From assembly GCA_021325095.1 (NCBI GenBank), contig JAJPHV010000026.1, positions 1 to 43,649 on the forward strand: 43,649 bases of DNA, read 5' to 3'. This DNA is from Chloroflexota bacterium (GTDB lineage: Bacteria > Chloroflexota > Anaerolineae > Aggregatilineales > UBA2796). A program made the position numbers and the translations under genes. Shown here in pieces: positions 8,162 to 16,593 of this stretch. Below the pieces are notes generated by a model. It worked only from the letters and a program-made list of their open reading frames with translations. It made no database searches and was not told the DNA's origin. The stretch's first letter is position 1. The number at the start of each line of letters is the position of its first letter.

Positions 8162-8498
8162 AGTTCCCCCGTGCGGATCATGGCGTTGGACGCATTTTGT
8201 GACTCCCGGTTCCTTTAATATACTCAAATGGCGCAAACAGGCATAACGTTGTAGACTTGCTACTGCGCAATACCGAATCCCAGACCTGAATTCAATAATT
8301 AACACGTGTCCGGTTCGTCCCAAAGCCAGGCAGTACGACAGACGAAAGCACACGGAACTGGCTCACAGCGCGGACAGGCTGGCGTCCGTTGCCCGCGATC
8401 CGAGGAAAGGAGGCGGTGTATTTGTCGATAGTTTTAGCGCTTGCCCGCCGTTGATCTGTGTCGAGACTGGCTCAAATTGATTTAACTTAGGAGACATT
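8162..8498. other. Divergent intergenic region
   Basis: This 337-base gap separates the DMFase-like gene and the ABC binding-protein gene, so it should hold both promoters. I see AT-richer stretches (TGAGTATATTAAAGG on the minus strand, AAATTGATTTAACTT on the plus strand) but no convincing -35/-10 pair, terminator, RNA or palindrome. The plus-strand gene has a clear ribosome site (TAGGAG) at its start. Confidence 0.4.
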
Positions 8499-9890
8499 AT
8501 GAACAGCGAACAACAATACATTATCGAGACTGGCCTGCGGAATGAACTCGCCCAGGGGCGGATCACACGCCGCCAGTTCATTCAGGGCATGATCATGCTC
8601 GGTCTGGGCGCTGCCGGGATCGGTGCGCTGGGCGCTCCCTCCCTCTCGGCGCTGGCCCAGGATCGGCCTCTGACCCCGACGTTCTACCAGTGGATTATCG
8701 ACCTGCATCCGGGCGTTCAGGATGTCAACAAGAACTTCAAAGACCTGAACTTCCAGATCGCGCCGGTGCAGGGCTTCGACGTGGCCCGCTTCATCGCCGA
8801 GGGCAAGAACCAGCAGAGCACCTGGGACGTGTACGTGGGCATGACGCCCTTCGTGGAAATGGCTTCGCTCATCAAGGCCGACGTGATCGAGCCGTGGGAC
8901 AAGTACATCCCGAAGGACGTGATCGACGACATGATTCCGTCCATCCGCGAGGAATGCACGGTGGATGGCAAGCTGTACTCGTGGCCGTTCCTGCTGGACA
9001 TCATCGTGCAGGGCTACAACTCGGCCATCACCAACAAGGCGGGCGTCCCGGATAAACCGCCGGCAGACTGGGACGAGTACCTTGCCAACTCGAAGACAGT
9101 GCTCGACAAAGGTGCGGCTCGCTACGGCTGTACGTTTGATGCGCACGGCTGGCGCTCGCTGGGGCCGATCACGCACAGCATTAGCACTGACGTGTATTAC
9201 AAGCTGGGCAATGACCCGATGGGTCTGTTCGACTTCACCAGCGAACCGGCCATTCAGGCCCTGCAAATCATGAAGCAGATGCTCGACCTATCCTCCGCAA
9301 ACGCGCTGCAACCCGGCACGACGGACGGCGGCGTCAACAGCACACCGGACGAGGTCGCCTTTGCCAGCCAGGCCGTTGCCTACTACATCAAGTACCAGAA
9401 TGCGCCACTGCGCTTCGCCGCCAAGTGGCCCGATCCGAAGGCGCTGCGCCTGGGCGCGCTGCCCAAAGCGAAGGGCGGAGCCGGGTCAACCATCTTCTGG
9501 ACGACGGGCGCGTGCCTGTTCAAGTGGGGCAAGAACAAGGAGAAGGCCGCCGAATACCTGAAGGCGCTGACCTACAACGACAAAATCTGGCAGGACTCGA
9601 TTGCGGGCAGTTCGGCAGGCCACCCCGGCCAGTTGCCACCCTTCAAGTCCATCTATGCCAAGTGGGAGAAAGACCAGCCCGATTGGTTGAAGGCCGAGGC
9701 GTGGGTTCCACTGGTGCGCGCGCAGCTTGACGTTGCCAAAGCCATCCCCAACCATGCGTTTGGCCTCCAACAGTTCGTGATCGGCCAACCGCTGTGGGAA
9801 AAATATCTGACGGGTGAGGAGAAAGACCCGAAGGTAGCGATGCAGGCCGCAAAGGATGCCGTTGCTGCCGAAATCAAGAAGGCGGGCTGA
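8499..9890 (+). CDS. ABC transporter extracellular substrate-binding protein (family 1), Tat-exported
   Basis: A 463-residue binding protein of the MalE/UgpB class. The N-terminus holds a twin-arginine signal: T-R-R-Q-F-I-Q-G at residues 23-30 and a hydrophobic stretch to about 50, with probable cleavage after A-L-A (about 53). No lipobox cysteine follows. The mature part has the features of family-1 solute-binding proteins (F-Y-Q-W-I-I-D at the start, a central P-F-L-L-D-I-I-V-Q-G-Y-N-S hinge region, a C-terminal helical block). It is followed by two permeases in the same direction, so it delivers substrate to that importer. The ATG at 8499 has TAGGAG seven bases upstream. The neighbouring DMFase-like gene hints at an amide-bearing ligand; sugars are equally possible. 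Confidence 0.9.
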   Translation: MNSEQQYIIETGLRNELAQGRITRRQFIQGMIMLGLGAAGIGALGAPSLSALAQDRPLTPTFYQWIIDLHPGVQDVNKNFKDLNFQIAPVQGFDVARFIAEGKNQQSTWDVYVGMTPFVEMASLIKADVIEPWDKYIPKDVIDDMIPSIREECTVDGKLYSWPFLLDIIVQGYNSAITNKAGVPDKPPADWDEYLANSKTVLDKGAARYGCTFDAHGWRSLGPITHSISTDVYYKLGNDPMGLFDFTSEPAIQALQIMKQMLDLSSANALQPGTTDGGVNSTPDEVAFASQAVAYYIKYQNAPLRFAAKWPDPKALRLGALPKAKGGAGSTIFWTTGACLFKWGKNKEKAAEYLKALTYNDKIWQDSIAGSSAGHPGQLPPFKSIYAKWEKDQPDWLKAEAWVPLVRAQLDVAKAIPNHAFGLQQFVIGQPLWEKYLTGEEKDPKVAMQAAKDAVAAEIKKAG

Positions 9891-9900
9891 GAAATACACG

Positions 9901-9990
9901 CCCCTCTTCAGTAGGAGAGGGGCATCAGCACGCTAGAAAGCTCACCTGGTTATTGCCCCCTCCCTGCGAGGCGGAGAGGGGGTTGGAGGT
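9901..9990. repeat. Palindromic repeat family 1, copy 4 (two hairpins)
   Basis: A type-1 hairpin (CCCCTCTTCAG / GGAGAGGGG, 9901-9922) starts ten bases after the binding-protein stop codon, and a type-2 hairpin (CCCCCTCC..GGAGAGGGGG, 9956-9982) ends in TTGGAGGT. The copy lies inside the operon, between the binding-protein and first permease genes. A hairpin there could stabilise the upstream mRNA and give more binding protein than permease, as is known for REP sequences in malE-malF. Confidence 0.75.
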
Positions 9991-10027
9991 GTGGTGAAAC
10001 CAACCCTCCACAGACGCGAGGCACGTG

Positions 10028-10975
10028 ATGGCAACCCTTCGCACATCGACAGCACAGCCCGCCGGGGCACTGCACATTGGCTGGCAGGCGCTGCGCCACA
10101 GCATCAACTGGCTCTACCTGGTTCCGGCGCTGGTGTTTTTCATCGGCTACCAGGTTTACCCGATCATCCAGGTCTTTCTGATCAGCTTCACCGATTACCA
10201 TTACTTGCGGCCAGGCCCCGCCGCGTGGGTCGGGCTGCAAAACTACGTCAACGCTCTGGGTGATCCGCTGGTCGGGCAGGGCTTGCTGCGTGCCGCCGCC
10301 TTCACGGTGATGTTCCTGCCCGGCACAATCTTCGTTCCCCTGTTCCTGGCGATCCTGGTAGACCGGGTCAAGAACAAGCGCCTGAGCGTGTTGTACCGCA
10401 TGATCCTGCTCATTCCGGCGGTCATCCCCGGCCCGATGATTTTCATCCTGTGGAAGTGGATGTACGACTTTGAGATCGGGCCGATCAACCATCTGCTGGT
10501 GGACGTCTTGCACCTGTTTACCTTCCGCACCGCCCCGCAGTGGTTGGGGAACTCGGCGCTGGCGCTGCCTGCCATCGCCGTGATGGAGGTGTGGTGGGGC
10601 CTGGGCTACCACACCATGTTCTTTCTGGCCGGCCTCGCCTCCATTCCCCACGAATTGTTTGACGCAGCGAAGGTGGACGGCGCGAACGAATGGAAAATGT
10701 TCTGGCACGTTACGCGGCCACGCTTGCAGCCCGTCTTGCTGATCCTGGTCGTGCTGCGCTTTGGCTCGGCAATGGCCGTTATTGACGAATATCTGATCAT
10801 GGGTGGCTTTAATCGTGCCCTGCCCACTTACACCTGGACCGTCTATATGTGGCATCTCGGCTTCCAGTTGGGCGATTGGTTCCAGGGCTACGCCGCTGCC
10901 ATCGGCTGGATTGGCGCGGCGGCAATGCTGGTCGTGGTCGTTTTCTTGTTTCGGATCTTCCGCAACCGGGACTAA
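10028..10975 (+). CDS. ABC transporter permease (MalF/UgpA type)
   Basis: A 315-residue inner-membrane permease with six predicted helices, the first at about residues 33-54. The cytoplasmic coupling loop (EAA motif) reads D-A-A-K-V-D-G-A-N-E-W-K-M-F-W, the contact point for the ATPase. It pairs with the permease at 10995 and the binding protein at 8499. The start is either the GTG at 10025 or the ATG at 10028; the ATG sits at a good distance from GAGG. No ATP-binding gene is in the window; many sugar importers of this class share one ATPase (MsiK/MalK type) encoded elsewhere, so that is the likely arrangement. Confidence 0.92.
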   Translation: MATLRTSTAQPAGALHIGWQALRHSINWLYLVPALVFFIGYQVYPIIQVFLISFTDYHYLRPGPAAWVGLQNYVNALGDPLVGQGLLRAAAFTVMFLPGTIFVPLFLAILVDRVKNKRLSVLYRMILLIPAVIPGPMIFILWKWMYDFEIGPINHLLVDVLHLFTFRTAPQWLGNSALALPAIAVMEVWWGLGYHTMFFLAGLASIPHELFDAAKVDGANEWKMFWHVTRPRLQPVLLILVVLRFGSAMAVIDEYLIMGGFNRALPTYTWTVYMWHLGFQLGDWFQGYAAAIGWIGAAAMLVVVVFLFRIFRNRD

Positions 10976-10994
10976 GGGCTAGGAGAATCCGGCG

Positions 10995-11885
10995 ATGGAC
11001 TTTGCTAAATCGTTAGCCCGACCCCAGGCTGTTGCGGTCACGTCCCGGCCCCGGCGTGGGATCAGCCTGCGGGACATTCTGCTGCACGGTACGCTGATCT
11101 TCTTCTGTGCCATCGTCATCCTGCCGCTGGCCTGGGTGTTCTTGCTTTCGATCAAGTCCATTGGTGACGCTTACACGGGGTCGTTCTGGCCGGAACACTT
11201 CGACTTCTCGCATTACGGCTATGTGTTTGGGCACATTCCGACCCTGGTGCAGAACATGCTCAACAGCATCGTCGTCACGCTCTCGACAGTGGTGCTGACC
11301 AGTACGTGCGCGGTGCTGGCGGGCTTTGCGCTGGTGCATCTGCGGCTGCCGGGCCGGGCACTGGTCGTCAGCCTGCTGGTCGGGTCGCTGTTCTTCCCGA
11401 CACGCCTGATCTCGCTGATCGCCATCTTCGAGATACAGAACCAACTGCATCTGATCAATACGATCATCGGGCTGATCCTGCCTTACGTGACGCTGAACCT
11501 GGCGATCAGCATCCTGATCATGCGCGGCATTTTTGAGCAGATTTCGCCGGAGATCGTGGACGCGGCGCGTATCGATGGCTGCGGATCGTGGCGCACCTTG
11601 CGCTCGGTGATGCTGCCGCTGGTCATCAACGGCATCATCGTGCTGGTCATCGTCAATTTTGTGACGGCCTGGGGCGAGTATCTGCTGGCCTTCACCCTGA
11701 CCAACGATCAGGCAGTACGCACCGTCCCCGTCGTGCTTGCCAGCGCCTTCGGCGGCATGGGCGAATGGGACTGGCCGCGCATTGCAGCCGTCTACATCAT
11801 GGTCATTGTGCCGGGCATTGTCGCCTTCGCCGTCGCGCAGCGCTGGTACATGCGTGGGCTGCTCGAAGGTGCGCTGAAAGTCTGA
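10995..11885 (+). CDS. ABC transporter permease (MalG/UgpE type)
   Basis: A 296-residue second permease with six helices (the first at about residues 30-53). Its coupling loop reads E-I-V-D-A-A-R-I-D-G-C-G-S-W-R-T-L-R, the EAA consensus of MalG-type subunits. It starts 19 bases after the first permease with a GGAG ribosome site, so the two are translated from one message. It is the last gene of the importer operon: the stop at 11885 is followed after six bases by a palindromic repeat and by the oppositely oriented serS. Confidence 0.92.
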   Translation: MDFAKSLARPQAVAVTSRPRRGISLRDILLHGTLIFFCAIVILPLAWVFLLSIKSIGDAYTGSFWPEHFDFSHYGYVFGHIPTLVQNMLNSIVVTLSTVVLTSTCAVLAGFALVHLRLPGRALVVSLLVGSLFFPTRLISLIAIFEIQNQLHLINTIIGLILPYVTLNLAISILIMRGIFEQISPEIVDAARIDGCGSWRTLRSVMLPLVINGIIVLVIVNFVTAWGEYLLAFTLTNDQAVRTVPVVLASAFGGMGEWDWPRIAAVYIMVIVPGIVAFAVAQRWYMRGLLEGALKV

Positions 11886-11891
11886 ATGAAA

Positions 11892-11996
11892 CCTCACCCC
11901 CTGGCCCCCTCTCCGCCGTGCAGAGAGGGGGAACCGGTCAGGACTGCGTAGAAGATTTGCGCCCCTCTCCAGTTGGAGAGGGGCCGGGGGTGAGGT
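11892..11996. repeat. Palindromic repeat family 1, copy 5 (two hairpins, between convergent genes)
   Basis: Opens CCTCACCCCCTGG six bases after the permease stop, holds a type-2 hairpin (CCCCCTCTCCGCC / GAGAGGGGG) and a type-1 hairpin (CCCCTCTCCAGTTGGAGAGGGG), and closes CCGGGGGTGAGGT. On the other strand its end abuts the serS stop codon: TGA is directly followed by CCTCACC. It fills the whole gap between the two genes and is well placed to end both transcripts. Confidence 0.85.
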
Positions 11997-13414
11997 CAGG
12001 CCCTGCGTATCACGTCCAGCCCACCCATGTAGGGCCGCAGCACGTCCGGGATGACTACGCTGCCGTCGGCCTGCTGGTAGTTTTCCAGGACAGCAATGAT
12101 GGTGCGGGGCAGCGCCAGCCCTGAACCGTTGAGTGTATGGACGTATTCCGGCTTGGCGCCGCGTTCGGGCCGGTAACGGATCTGCGCACGGCGGGCCTGG
12201 AACGCCTCGCAATTGCTGCACGAGCTAACTTCCAGCCACTCCTGGCAGCCGGGCGCCCACATTTCCAGATCGTACTTTTTGCTGGCTGCGAAGCCCAGAT
12301 CGCCCGTCACCTGCTCCACGCGCCGGAAGGGAATTTTCAGCGCTCGGCAGACATCCGAGGCGGCCTCGACCAGCGATTCGAGTTCGGCATAGCTGGTTTC
12401 GGGCGTGGTGATCTTGTACATCTCGACCTTCTCAAACTGGTGGACGCGCTTGATGCCGCGCACGTCGCGCCCGGCGCTGGTCTGCTCGCGCCGCCAGCAC
12501 GGAGTCTGCGCTACGTAGTACAGCGGCAACTGATCCGCCTCCAGGATTTCGCCCCGGTGCAGGTTCGTGATCGAGACTTCCGCCGTCGGCAGCAGATACA
12601 GTTGGGCGTCGGGATCGCTGTACACCACGTCACGGAACTTGGGGAACTGCGCCGCGCCATAGAGCATTTCCTCTTTGACCAGGAACGGCGTATAGACCTC
12701 GGTGAAGCCGTGCTGCTGCGTATGCATGTCCAGGTAGAAGGCAATCAGCGCCCGCTGCAAACGTGCGCCCATGCCCTTGAGGACGTAGAAGCGCGTCCCA
12801 GCCAACTTGACACCCCGGTCAAAGTCGATGATGTCCAGGGCCGGGCCAAGTTCCCAATGTGGTTTGGGCGTGAAGTCAAACTGCCGGATTTCGCCCTCGT
12901 GCGGGTAAATAATGTTCTCCGCGTCGCTGACGCCCACCTTGACGCTCTCGTGGGGCAGGTTGGGTATCCACAGCATGTTCTCGTTCAGTTCGGCCTCGAC
13001 CTGTTCAATCTCCTTGCCTAGCGCCTCGACCTGATCCCCAATACCGCGCAGGGCATTCGCCAGGTCGTCCAGCGCCGCCTTCGGATCGCCGTCCGCCTTA
13101 CCATCGGCGGGTGGGTTCGCCAGCAGGTCGAGTGCACGCTCAAACTCGCGGGCACTGATCGCGGCGACGGCCTGCTGCGCCGCGTGAACCTGTGCGGCGG
13201 GCGCAAGTTGTTTGTTGCCCCGGAAGCGCCCCATCGCTTTGTTCAGCCTGTTCCGCTCGGCTTGCAGCGTTTCCGTCTCGGCCAGCAGTGCGCGGCGGCA
13301 CTTGTCCAGCGCGACAATCGTATCGATACGCGCCACTGCCGTTTCATCCTGTAACTTGGCGATCTGCTCTTTGACCCAGTCCGGTTTCTCCCGGATCAAC
13401 GCCATGTCAAGCAT
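11996..13414 (-). CDS. serS: Serine--tRNA ligase with enlarged N-terminal arm
   Basis: A 472-residue class II synthetase that charges tRNA-Ser (and tRNA-Sec). It has the N-terminal helical arm that grips the long variable arm of tRNA-Ser (about residues 28-150), then the catalytic core with motif 2 (R-V-H-Q-F-E-K-V-E-M-Y) and motif 3 near the C-terminus (N-G-S-G-L-A-L-P-R-T). The usual SerS length is about 425; the excess lies at the arm tip, where an Ala- and Asp-rich piece (about residues 90-130, with N-P-P-A-D-G-K-A-D-G-D-P) is inserted. The ATG at 13414 is chosen because the protein then starts M-L-D-M-A-L-I-R as in other SerS, and AGGAG lies eight bases upstream. It overlaps the preceding small gene by eight bases and is controlled by a T-box leader. 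Confidence 0.96.
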   Translation of the reverse strand: MLDMALIREKPDWVKEQIAKLQDETAVARIDTIVALDKCRRALLAETETLQAERNRLNKAMGRFRGNKQLAPAAQVHAAQQAVAAISAREFERALDLLANPPADGKADGDPKAALDDLANALRGIGDQVEALGKEIEQVEAELNENMLWIPNLPHESVKVGVSDAENIIYPHEGEIRQFDFTPKPHWELGPALDIIDFDRGVKLAGTRFYVLKGMGARLQRALIAFYLDMHTQQHGFTEVYTPFLVKEEMLYGAAQFPKFRDVVYSDPDAQLYLLPTAEVSITNLHRGEILEADQLPLYYVAQTPCWRREQTSAGRDVRGIKRVHQFEKVEMYKITTPETSYAELESLVEAASDVCRALKIPFRRVEQVTGDLGFAASKKYDLEMWAPGCQEWLEVSSCSNCEAFQARRAQIRYRPERGAKPEYVHTLNGSGLALPRTIIAVLENYQQADGSVVIPDVLRPYMGGLDVIRRA

Positions 13415-13583
13415 CCTTTTCTTCTCCTGTGGTTGTCGTCTCAGGTTCAGGCGGAGTGGTGCGCTCCGGCCAGCGCGGCCCCCGGCGAAAATCGTTGCGG
13501 ATGCGGATCGCGGCAGCGACCAGCCCGACGATGATGACAATAAAAACCAGAACGTCGAACACCTGCGGCGTCAGAAAACTCAT
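13407..13583 (-). CDS. Small single-pass membrane protein, 58 residues
   Basis: An unnamed small protein: one strongly hydrophobic helix at residues 8-27 (F-D-V-L-V-F-I-V-I-I-V-G-L-V-A-A-A-I), then a basic stretch (R-I-R-N-D-F-R-R-G) and an acidic/Thr/Pro tail, so N-out/C-in topology is likely by the positive-inside rule. The ATG at 13583 is chosen because GGAAAGG lies eight bases upstream; an earlier in-frame ATG would overlap the terminator arm. It lies after the T-box terminator and overlaps serS by eight bases, so it should be co-transcribed and translationally coupled with serS. GC-rich third positions and the good ribosome site support a real gene. Function unknown. Confidence 0.72.
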   Translation of the reverse strand: MSFLTPQVFDVLVFIVIIVGLVAAAIRIRNDFRRGPRWPERTTPPEPETTTTGEEKDA

Positions 13584-13602
13584 ACGGTTGCCTTTCCGGC
13601 AC

Positions 13603-13642
13603 AAAACAAAATCCCCGCCTGAATCACTGCTCAGGACGGGGG
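13603..13642 (-). terminator. T-box-controlled intrinsic terminator
   Basis: On the minus strand CCCCCGTCCTGAG pairs with TTCAGGCGGGG (one bulged base), followed by the T-rich run ATTTTGTTTTG. Its 5' arm overlaps the sequence that would pair with the T-box in the antiterminator, so the two structures exclude each other. It ends about 20 bases before the start codon of the small membrane protein. Confidence 0.9.
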
Positions 13643-13855
13643 ACCCGTGGTGCCACCTGGCTTTGCTGCCTGTCTATCGTGCCCGGCAGCCTCATTCGTG
13701 CGCGTTAACGGGCGTACCCGGCTGACCTTAGCCCATAATGCGGTTCGACCAGCAACTATTCGGGAGTGGACTTCGGCCCTACCGCTGCCGCCTCGCACCG
13801 CCCGGCGGCTCACTGCAAACGGGTTCAGACCTACTAAGCTCCGTCAAAGTTATTG
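13603..13855 (-). promoter_or_regulatory. Serine-specific T-box riboswitch
   Basis: A full T-box leader read on the minus strand. Stem I has the AGTA of the S-turn (in GCTTAGTAGG), the distal GGGCGGTGCGAGG motif, and the 3' specifier side CGAAG-TCC-ACTCC: the GAA-N-codon-A arrangement gives specifier UCC (serine) at 13770-13768. The conserved T-box itself reads AGGTGGCACCACGGG (13658-13644), followed by the terminator. Uncharged tRNA-Ser should pair with the specifier and the T-box bulge, favour the antiterminator and switch on the 58-residue gene and serS. Compared with the B. subtilis glyQS leader the elements lie in the same order and spacing. Confidence 0.95.
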
Positions 13856-13861
13856 CGGCGC

Positions 13862-13890
13862 ATTGTATCAGCGCCGGGGTAGCCTGTCAA
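13862..13890 (-). promoter_or_regulatory. serS T-box promoter
   Basis: TTGACA (13890-13885), a 17-base spacer and TACAAT (13867-13862) on the minus strand: a near-perfect sigma-70 promoter. The transcript would start near 13855, just before T-box stem I. It lies about 30 bases past the iclR stop codon. Confidence 0.88.
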
Positions 13891-13921
13891 CCTCGAGACG
13901 TCACACGTTACATCTCCGTTG

Positions 13922-14716
13922 TCACTTTTGGGGCTGTCTGAACCTGAAGGCGACTGCCGAGGGGGTAGCCGGTACATAGCCCATCCGGCGTGAGATTTCC
14001 TGGGCAGTGAAGAGCACAAGCGATGACAATTCGGGGACTCGGCCTTGGACGATCTCCGGGTCAGAACCCGAAAGGCTACATGCGCCGAACACGCGCCCTC
14101 GATCATTTCGTATCGGCGCGCCGATACAGAAGGTGCCACTTTCATGCTCTTCCCGGTCAAGGGCATAGCCCTGTGCGCGGATTTGTTCGAGTTCTCGAAG
14201 GAGCGCGGCAGGATCGGTAATCGTTCGGTTCGTGTAAGCTGGCAAGCCGACGTTGTTGACGATCTCATCCGTTTCGGATCGGGGAAGGAAGGCCAGGGTC
14301 GCTTTGCCATTGGCTGTACAGTGCAATGGCACACGTTCCCCGACTGCCGTCCGGGCCAGCAGCCGCTGTGGCGACTCGACGGCGTAAATATACAGACTGT
14401 GGCCGCCTTCCAGTACGGTTAGGTAGACGGATTCACGGCAGGTGTCGGCCAGTTCGCGCAGCAGAGGGGCAGCGCGGTCACGCAATTCGACGTTGACGCG
14501 CACTGCCTGTGTGAGCGCGATGACTGCCGTGCCCAGGGCATAGTGGTCACGATCAACCTTCTCGATGTAACCACGGGAGAGCAGGGTCGCCAGCAGGTTA
14601 TGAACGGTGCTCTTGGGCATATCCAGACGTTCGCTGATTTCGGCCAGCGTCAGGCGTGGTTCGGACACGCTGAACAAGTTCATCAAGTCGATAGCTTTCA
14701 GCAGAGAATTGTTCAT
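13922..14716 (-). CDS. IclR-family transcriptional regulator
   Basis: A 264-residue regulator. The N-terminal winged helix-turn-helix lies at about residues 20-60 ([10 protein letters not shown], then P-K-S-T-V-H-N-L-L). The IclR effector domain covers about 75-245, with H-C-T-A-N-G-K-A and Y-A-L-D-R-E-E, the usual ligand-pocket region. IclR proteins bind small acids such as aromatic acids, sugar acids or glyoxylate. It is the last gene of the minus-strand sialidase-like/aldolase/ABC operon, 48 bases after the permease stop, so it probably senses a product of that pathway and controls the operon, including itself. A possible operator is noted at 20014-20023. Confidence 0.93.
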   Translation of the reverse strand: MNNSLLKAIDLMNLFSVSEPRLTLAEISERLDMPKSTVHNLLATLLSRGYIEKVDRDHYALGTAVIALTQAVRVNVELRDRAAPLLRELADTCRESVYLTVLEGGHSLYIYAVESPQRLLARTAVGERVPLHCTANGKATLAFLPRSETDEIVNNVGLPAYTNRTITDPAALLRELEQIRAQGYALDREEHESGTFCIGAPIRNDRGRVFGACSLSGSDPEIVQGRVPELSSLVLFTAQEISRRMGYVPATPSAVAFRFRQPQK

Positions 14717-14764
14717 GACAGGTGTCTCTACGCAGGTTGGTAGCTCTTTGGTGTGTTTAAATCT

Positions 14765-15607
14765 CTATGCGCCCTTGATGCCAGTCAAGGAAATGCCCTG
14801 GATAAACTGGCGCTGTAACAGCAGAAACACAATAATGGGCGGGAGCGCCGCAATCACGGCTCCGGCCATTGACTGGCCGTATAGCTGGACGGACATGCTC
14901 AGGCCGGGGCGCAACGTCATGAACTGAGCGATACCGACAGGCAGCGTCCGCGCCGCATCGCTCTGTGTCACGATCAGCGGCCAGAAAAAGCTGTTCCAGG
15001 CCGATAGGAACGTGATGATTGCGACGGCACTGAGCGCGGGGCGCGCCAGCGGCAAGATGATCGCCCACCAGATGCGCACCGCGCTGGCCCCATCAACGCG
15101 CGCTGCGTCCTCCAACTCGTAGGGAATGCCCAGGAAGAACTGGCGCATCAGGAAGACGCCGGTGACATTCGCGCCTATGGGCAGGATCAGGGCCAGGTAA
15201 TTGTCGGTGAGTCCCAGCTTGGAGAAGGCCAGGAACAGGGGAACTACCGTGATCTGAAGCGGAATAAACAACATCGACAGGATGACCGCGAAAATCAGGT
15301 TGCGGCCCCAAAATTCCATACGGGCCAGCGCGTACCCGGCTAGCGAGTCGAGAAACACGGTCAGCAGCGTCGCCAGGACTGCAACAACGACGCTGTTCAG
15401 CATCCAGCGCAGAATAGGAAATTTCTCGAATACGGCCTGGAAGTTCTCCAGCGTGATAGTGCGCGGAATCCAGTGGATTTCAATTGTGGCGATCTCCGAT
15501 TCGGGTTTCAGGGCTGTGGAAACCATCCAGGCAATCGGAGCCAGTGCCAGGACGACAATGATGACCAGCATGATGTACCACAGGATTTGCCCCGCGCGAG
15601 ACTTCAT
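14765..15607 (-). CDS. ABC transporter permease (MalG/UgpE type)
   Basis: A 280-residue inner-membrane permease with six helices (the first at about residues 10-30). The coupling loop reads [18 protein letters not shown], a clear EAA motif. Its ATG overlaps the upstream permease by four bases (ATGA), so the two subunits are translationally coupled. Together with the permease at 15604 and the binding protein at 16594 it forms a family-1 carbohydrate-type importer without an ATPase gene nearby. Confidence 0.93.
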   Translation of the reverse strand: MKSRAGQILWYIMLVIIVVLALAPIAWMVSTALKPESEIATIEIHWIPRTITLENFQAVFEKFPILRWMLNSVVVAVLATLLTVFLDSLAGYALARMEFWGRNLIFAVILSMLFIPLQITVVPLFLAFSKLGLTDNYLALILPIGANVTGVFLMRQFFLGIPYELEDAARVDGASAVRIWWAIILPLARPALSAVAIITFLSAWNSFFWPLIVTQSDAARTLPVGIAQFMTLRPGLSMSVQLYGQSMAGAVIAALPPIIVFLLLQRQFIQGISLTGIKGA

Positions 15608-16527
15608 GCCGAGGCTCCTTTCAGGCCACGCCGATAGGCCCGTGTCTGCACCAGCGCAAAGATGATCAGCAGTGCAAAAAGCAAACCCGCAATGGCTGCC
15701 CCATATCCCATCTTGAAGAACTGAAACGCCGTGACGTAGATGTATTGTACCAGGGTCAGGGTAGCGCTCCCCGGCCCGCCGGAGGTCATGACATAGACCT
15801 GATCGAAGACCTGGAACGAGTTGATGATCGCCAGCAGGATGACCAGAAACGTCGTCGGAGCCAGCAGCGGCAGCGTGATGTACCGGAATAGCCCCCAGGA
15901 TGAGGCCCCATCGATGCGAGCCGCTTCGTAGAGTTCCTCAGGTATATCCTGTAATCCGGCCAGGAACAGCACCATTCCATAACCCACCGTCCACCAGACC
16001 GTTGCCAGCACAATCGCGTACATGGCTGCCCGTTCATCGGTCAGCCACGGGACGTTCGGGATACCGAGTTTGCCCAAATATACGTTGATCAGGCCGTAAT
16101 CCTTCTCCAACAACCAGGTCCACACGACGCCGACTGCGGTGGACATCATCACGTAGGGCGTGAAGACGGCCACCCGGCCCAACGTTCGGCCACGCCGGGG
16201 CTGGTTGAGGAAAATAGCCAGCGCCAGACCAAGCACGACCAGCAGCGGAACCGTGAGCGCCGTGAAGAACAGCGTGTTTCGCAGTGCGGTGAGCAGCCTC
16301 GGATCACGGAACATGGCCTCGTAATTCGCCAGACCGACCCACTGCGGCTGACCAACCACAGCCCAATTGGTGAACGAAACCCCCAGCCCCGCTACGGCAG
16401 GCCCCAGCCGGAATGTCACAAAAAACAACAGGTAAGGGAGCAGAAAGAGGTAGGGTGTCCAGCGGAAGTGGCGTTCAGCCGCAGCAGTCTGGGCCACTGT
16501 TCGTGGCCGAGGCAGAATTCGGAGCAT
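15604..16527 (-). CDS. ABC transporter permease (MalF/UgpA type)
   Basis: A 307-residue permease with a first helix at about 26-48 and six helices in all. The EAA loop is [18 protein letters not shown], typical of UgpA/LacF. It begins 66 bases after the binding-protein gene and overlaps the next permease by four bases. The N-terminus before the first helix is basic (R-P-R-T, R-H-F-R-W) as expected for a cytoplasmic tail. Confidence 0.93.
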   Translation of the reverse strand: MLRILPRPRTVAQTAAAERHFRWTPYLFLLPYLLFFVTFRLGPAVAGLGVSFTNWAVVGQPQWVGLANYEAMFRDPRLLTALRNTLFFTALTVPLLVVLGLALAIFLNQPRRGRTLGRVAVFTPYVMMSTAVGVVWTWLLEKDYGLINVYLGKLGIPNVPWLTDERAAMYAIVLATVWWTVGYGMVLFLAGLQDIPEELYEAARIDGASSWGLFRYITLPLLAPTTFLVILLAIINSFQVFDQVYVMTSGGPGSATLTLVQYIYVTAFQFFKMGYGAAIAGLLFALLIIFALVQTRAYRRGLKGASA

Positions 16528-16593
16528 CTCTCACCTCGAAGATGGCGGTGCGTCCTGTTCATCAGGACGCACCATTTCGTCATTGAGAAGCGG

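Noticed and set aside
9950..10855. Minus-strand open frame of about 300 codons opposite the first ABC permease
   Set aside because: Antisense to a clear MalF-type permease; Gln/His/Arg-rich translation typical of the reverse of membrane codons.
11013..12221. Minus-strand open frame of about 400 codons across a permease and into serS
   Set aside because: Antisense to the permease, out of frame with serS, and passes through a repeat; no domain is seen.
13603..13855. tRNA gene suggested by a TTCGA-like stretch near 13745
   Set aside because: The bases belong to the T-box leader, and no cloverleaf can be drawn.
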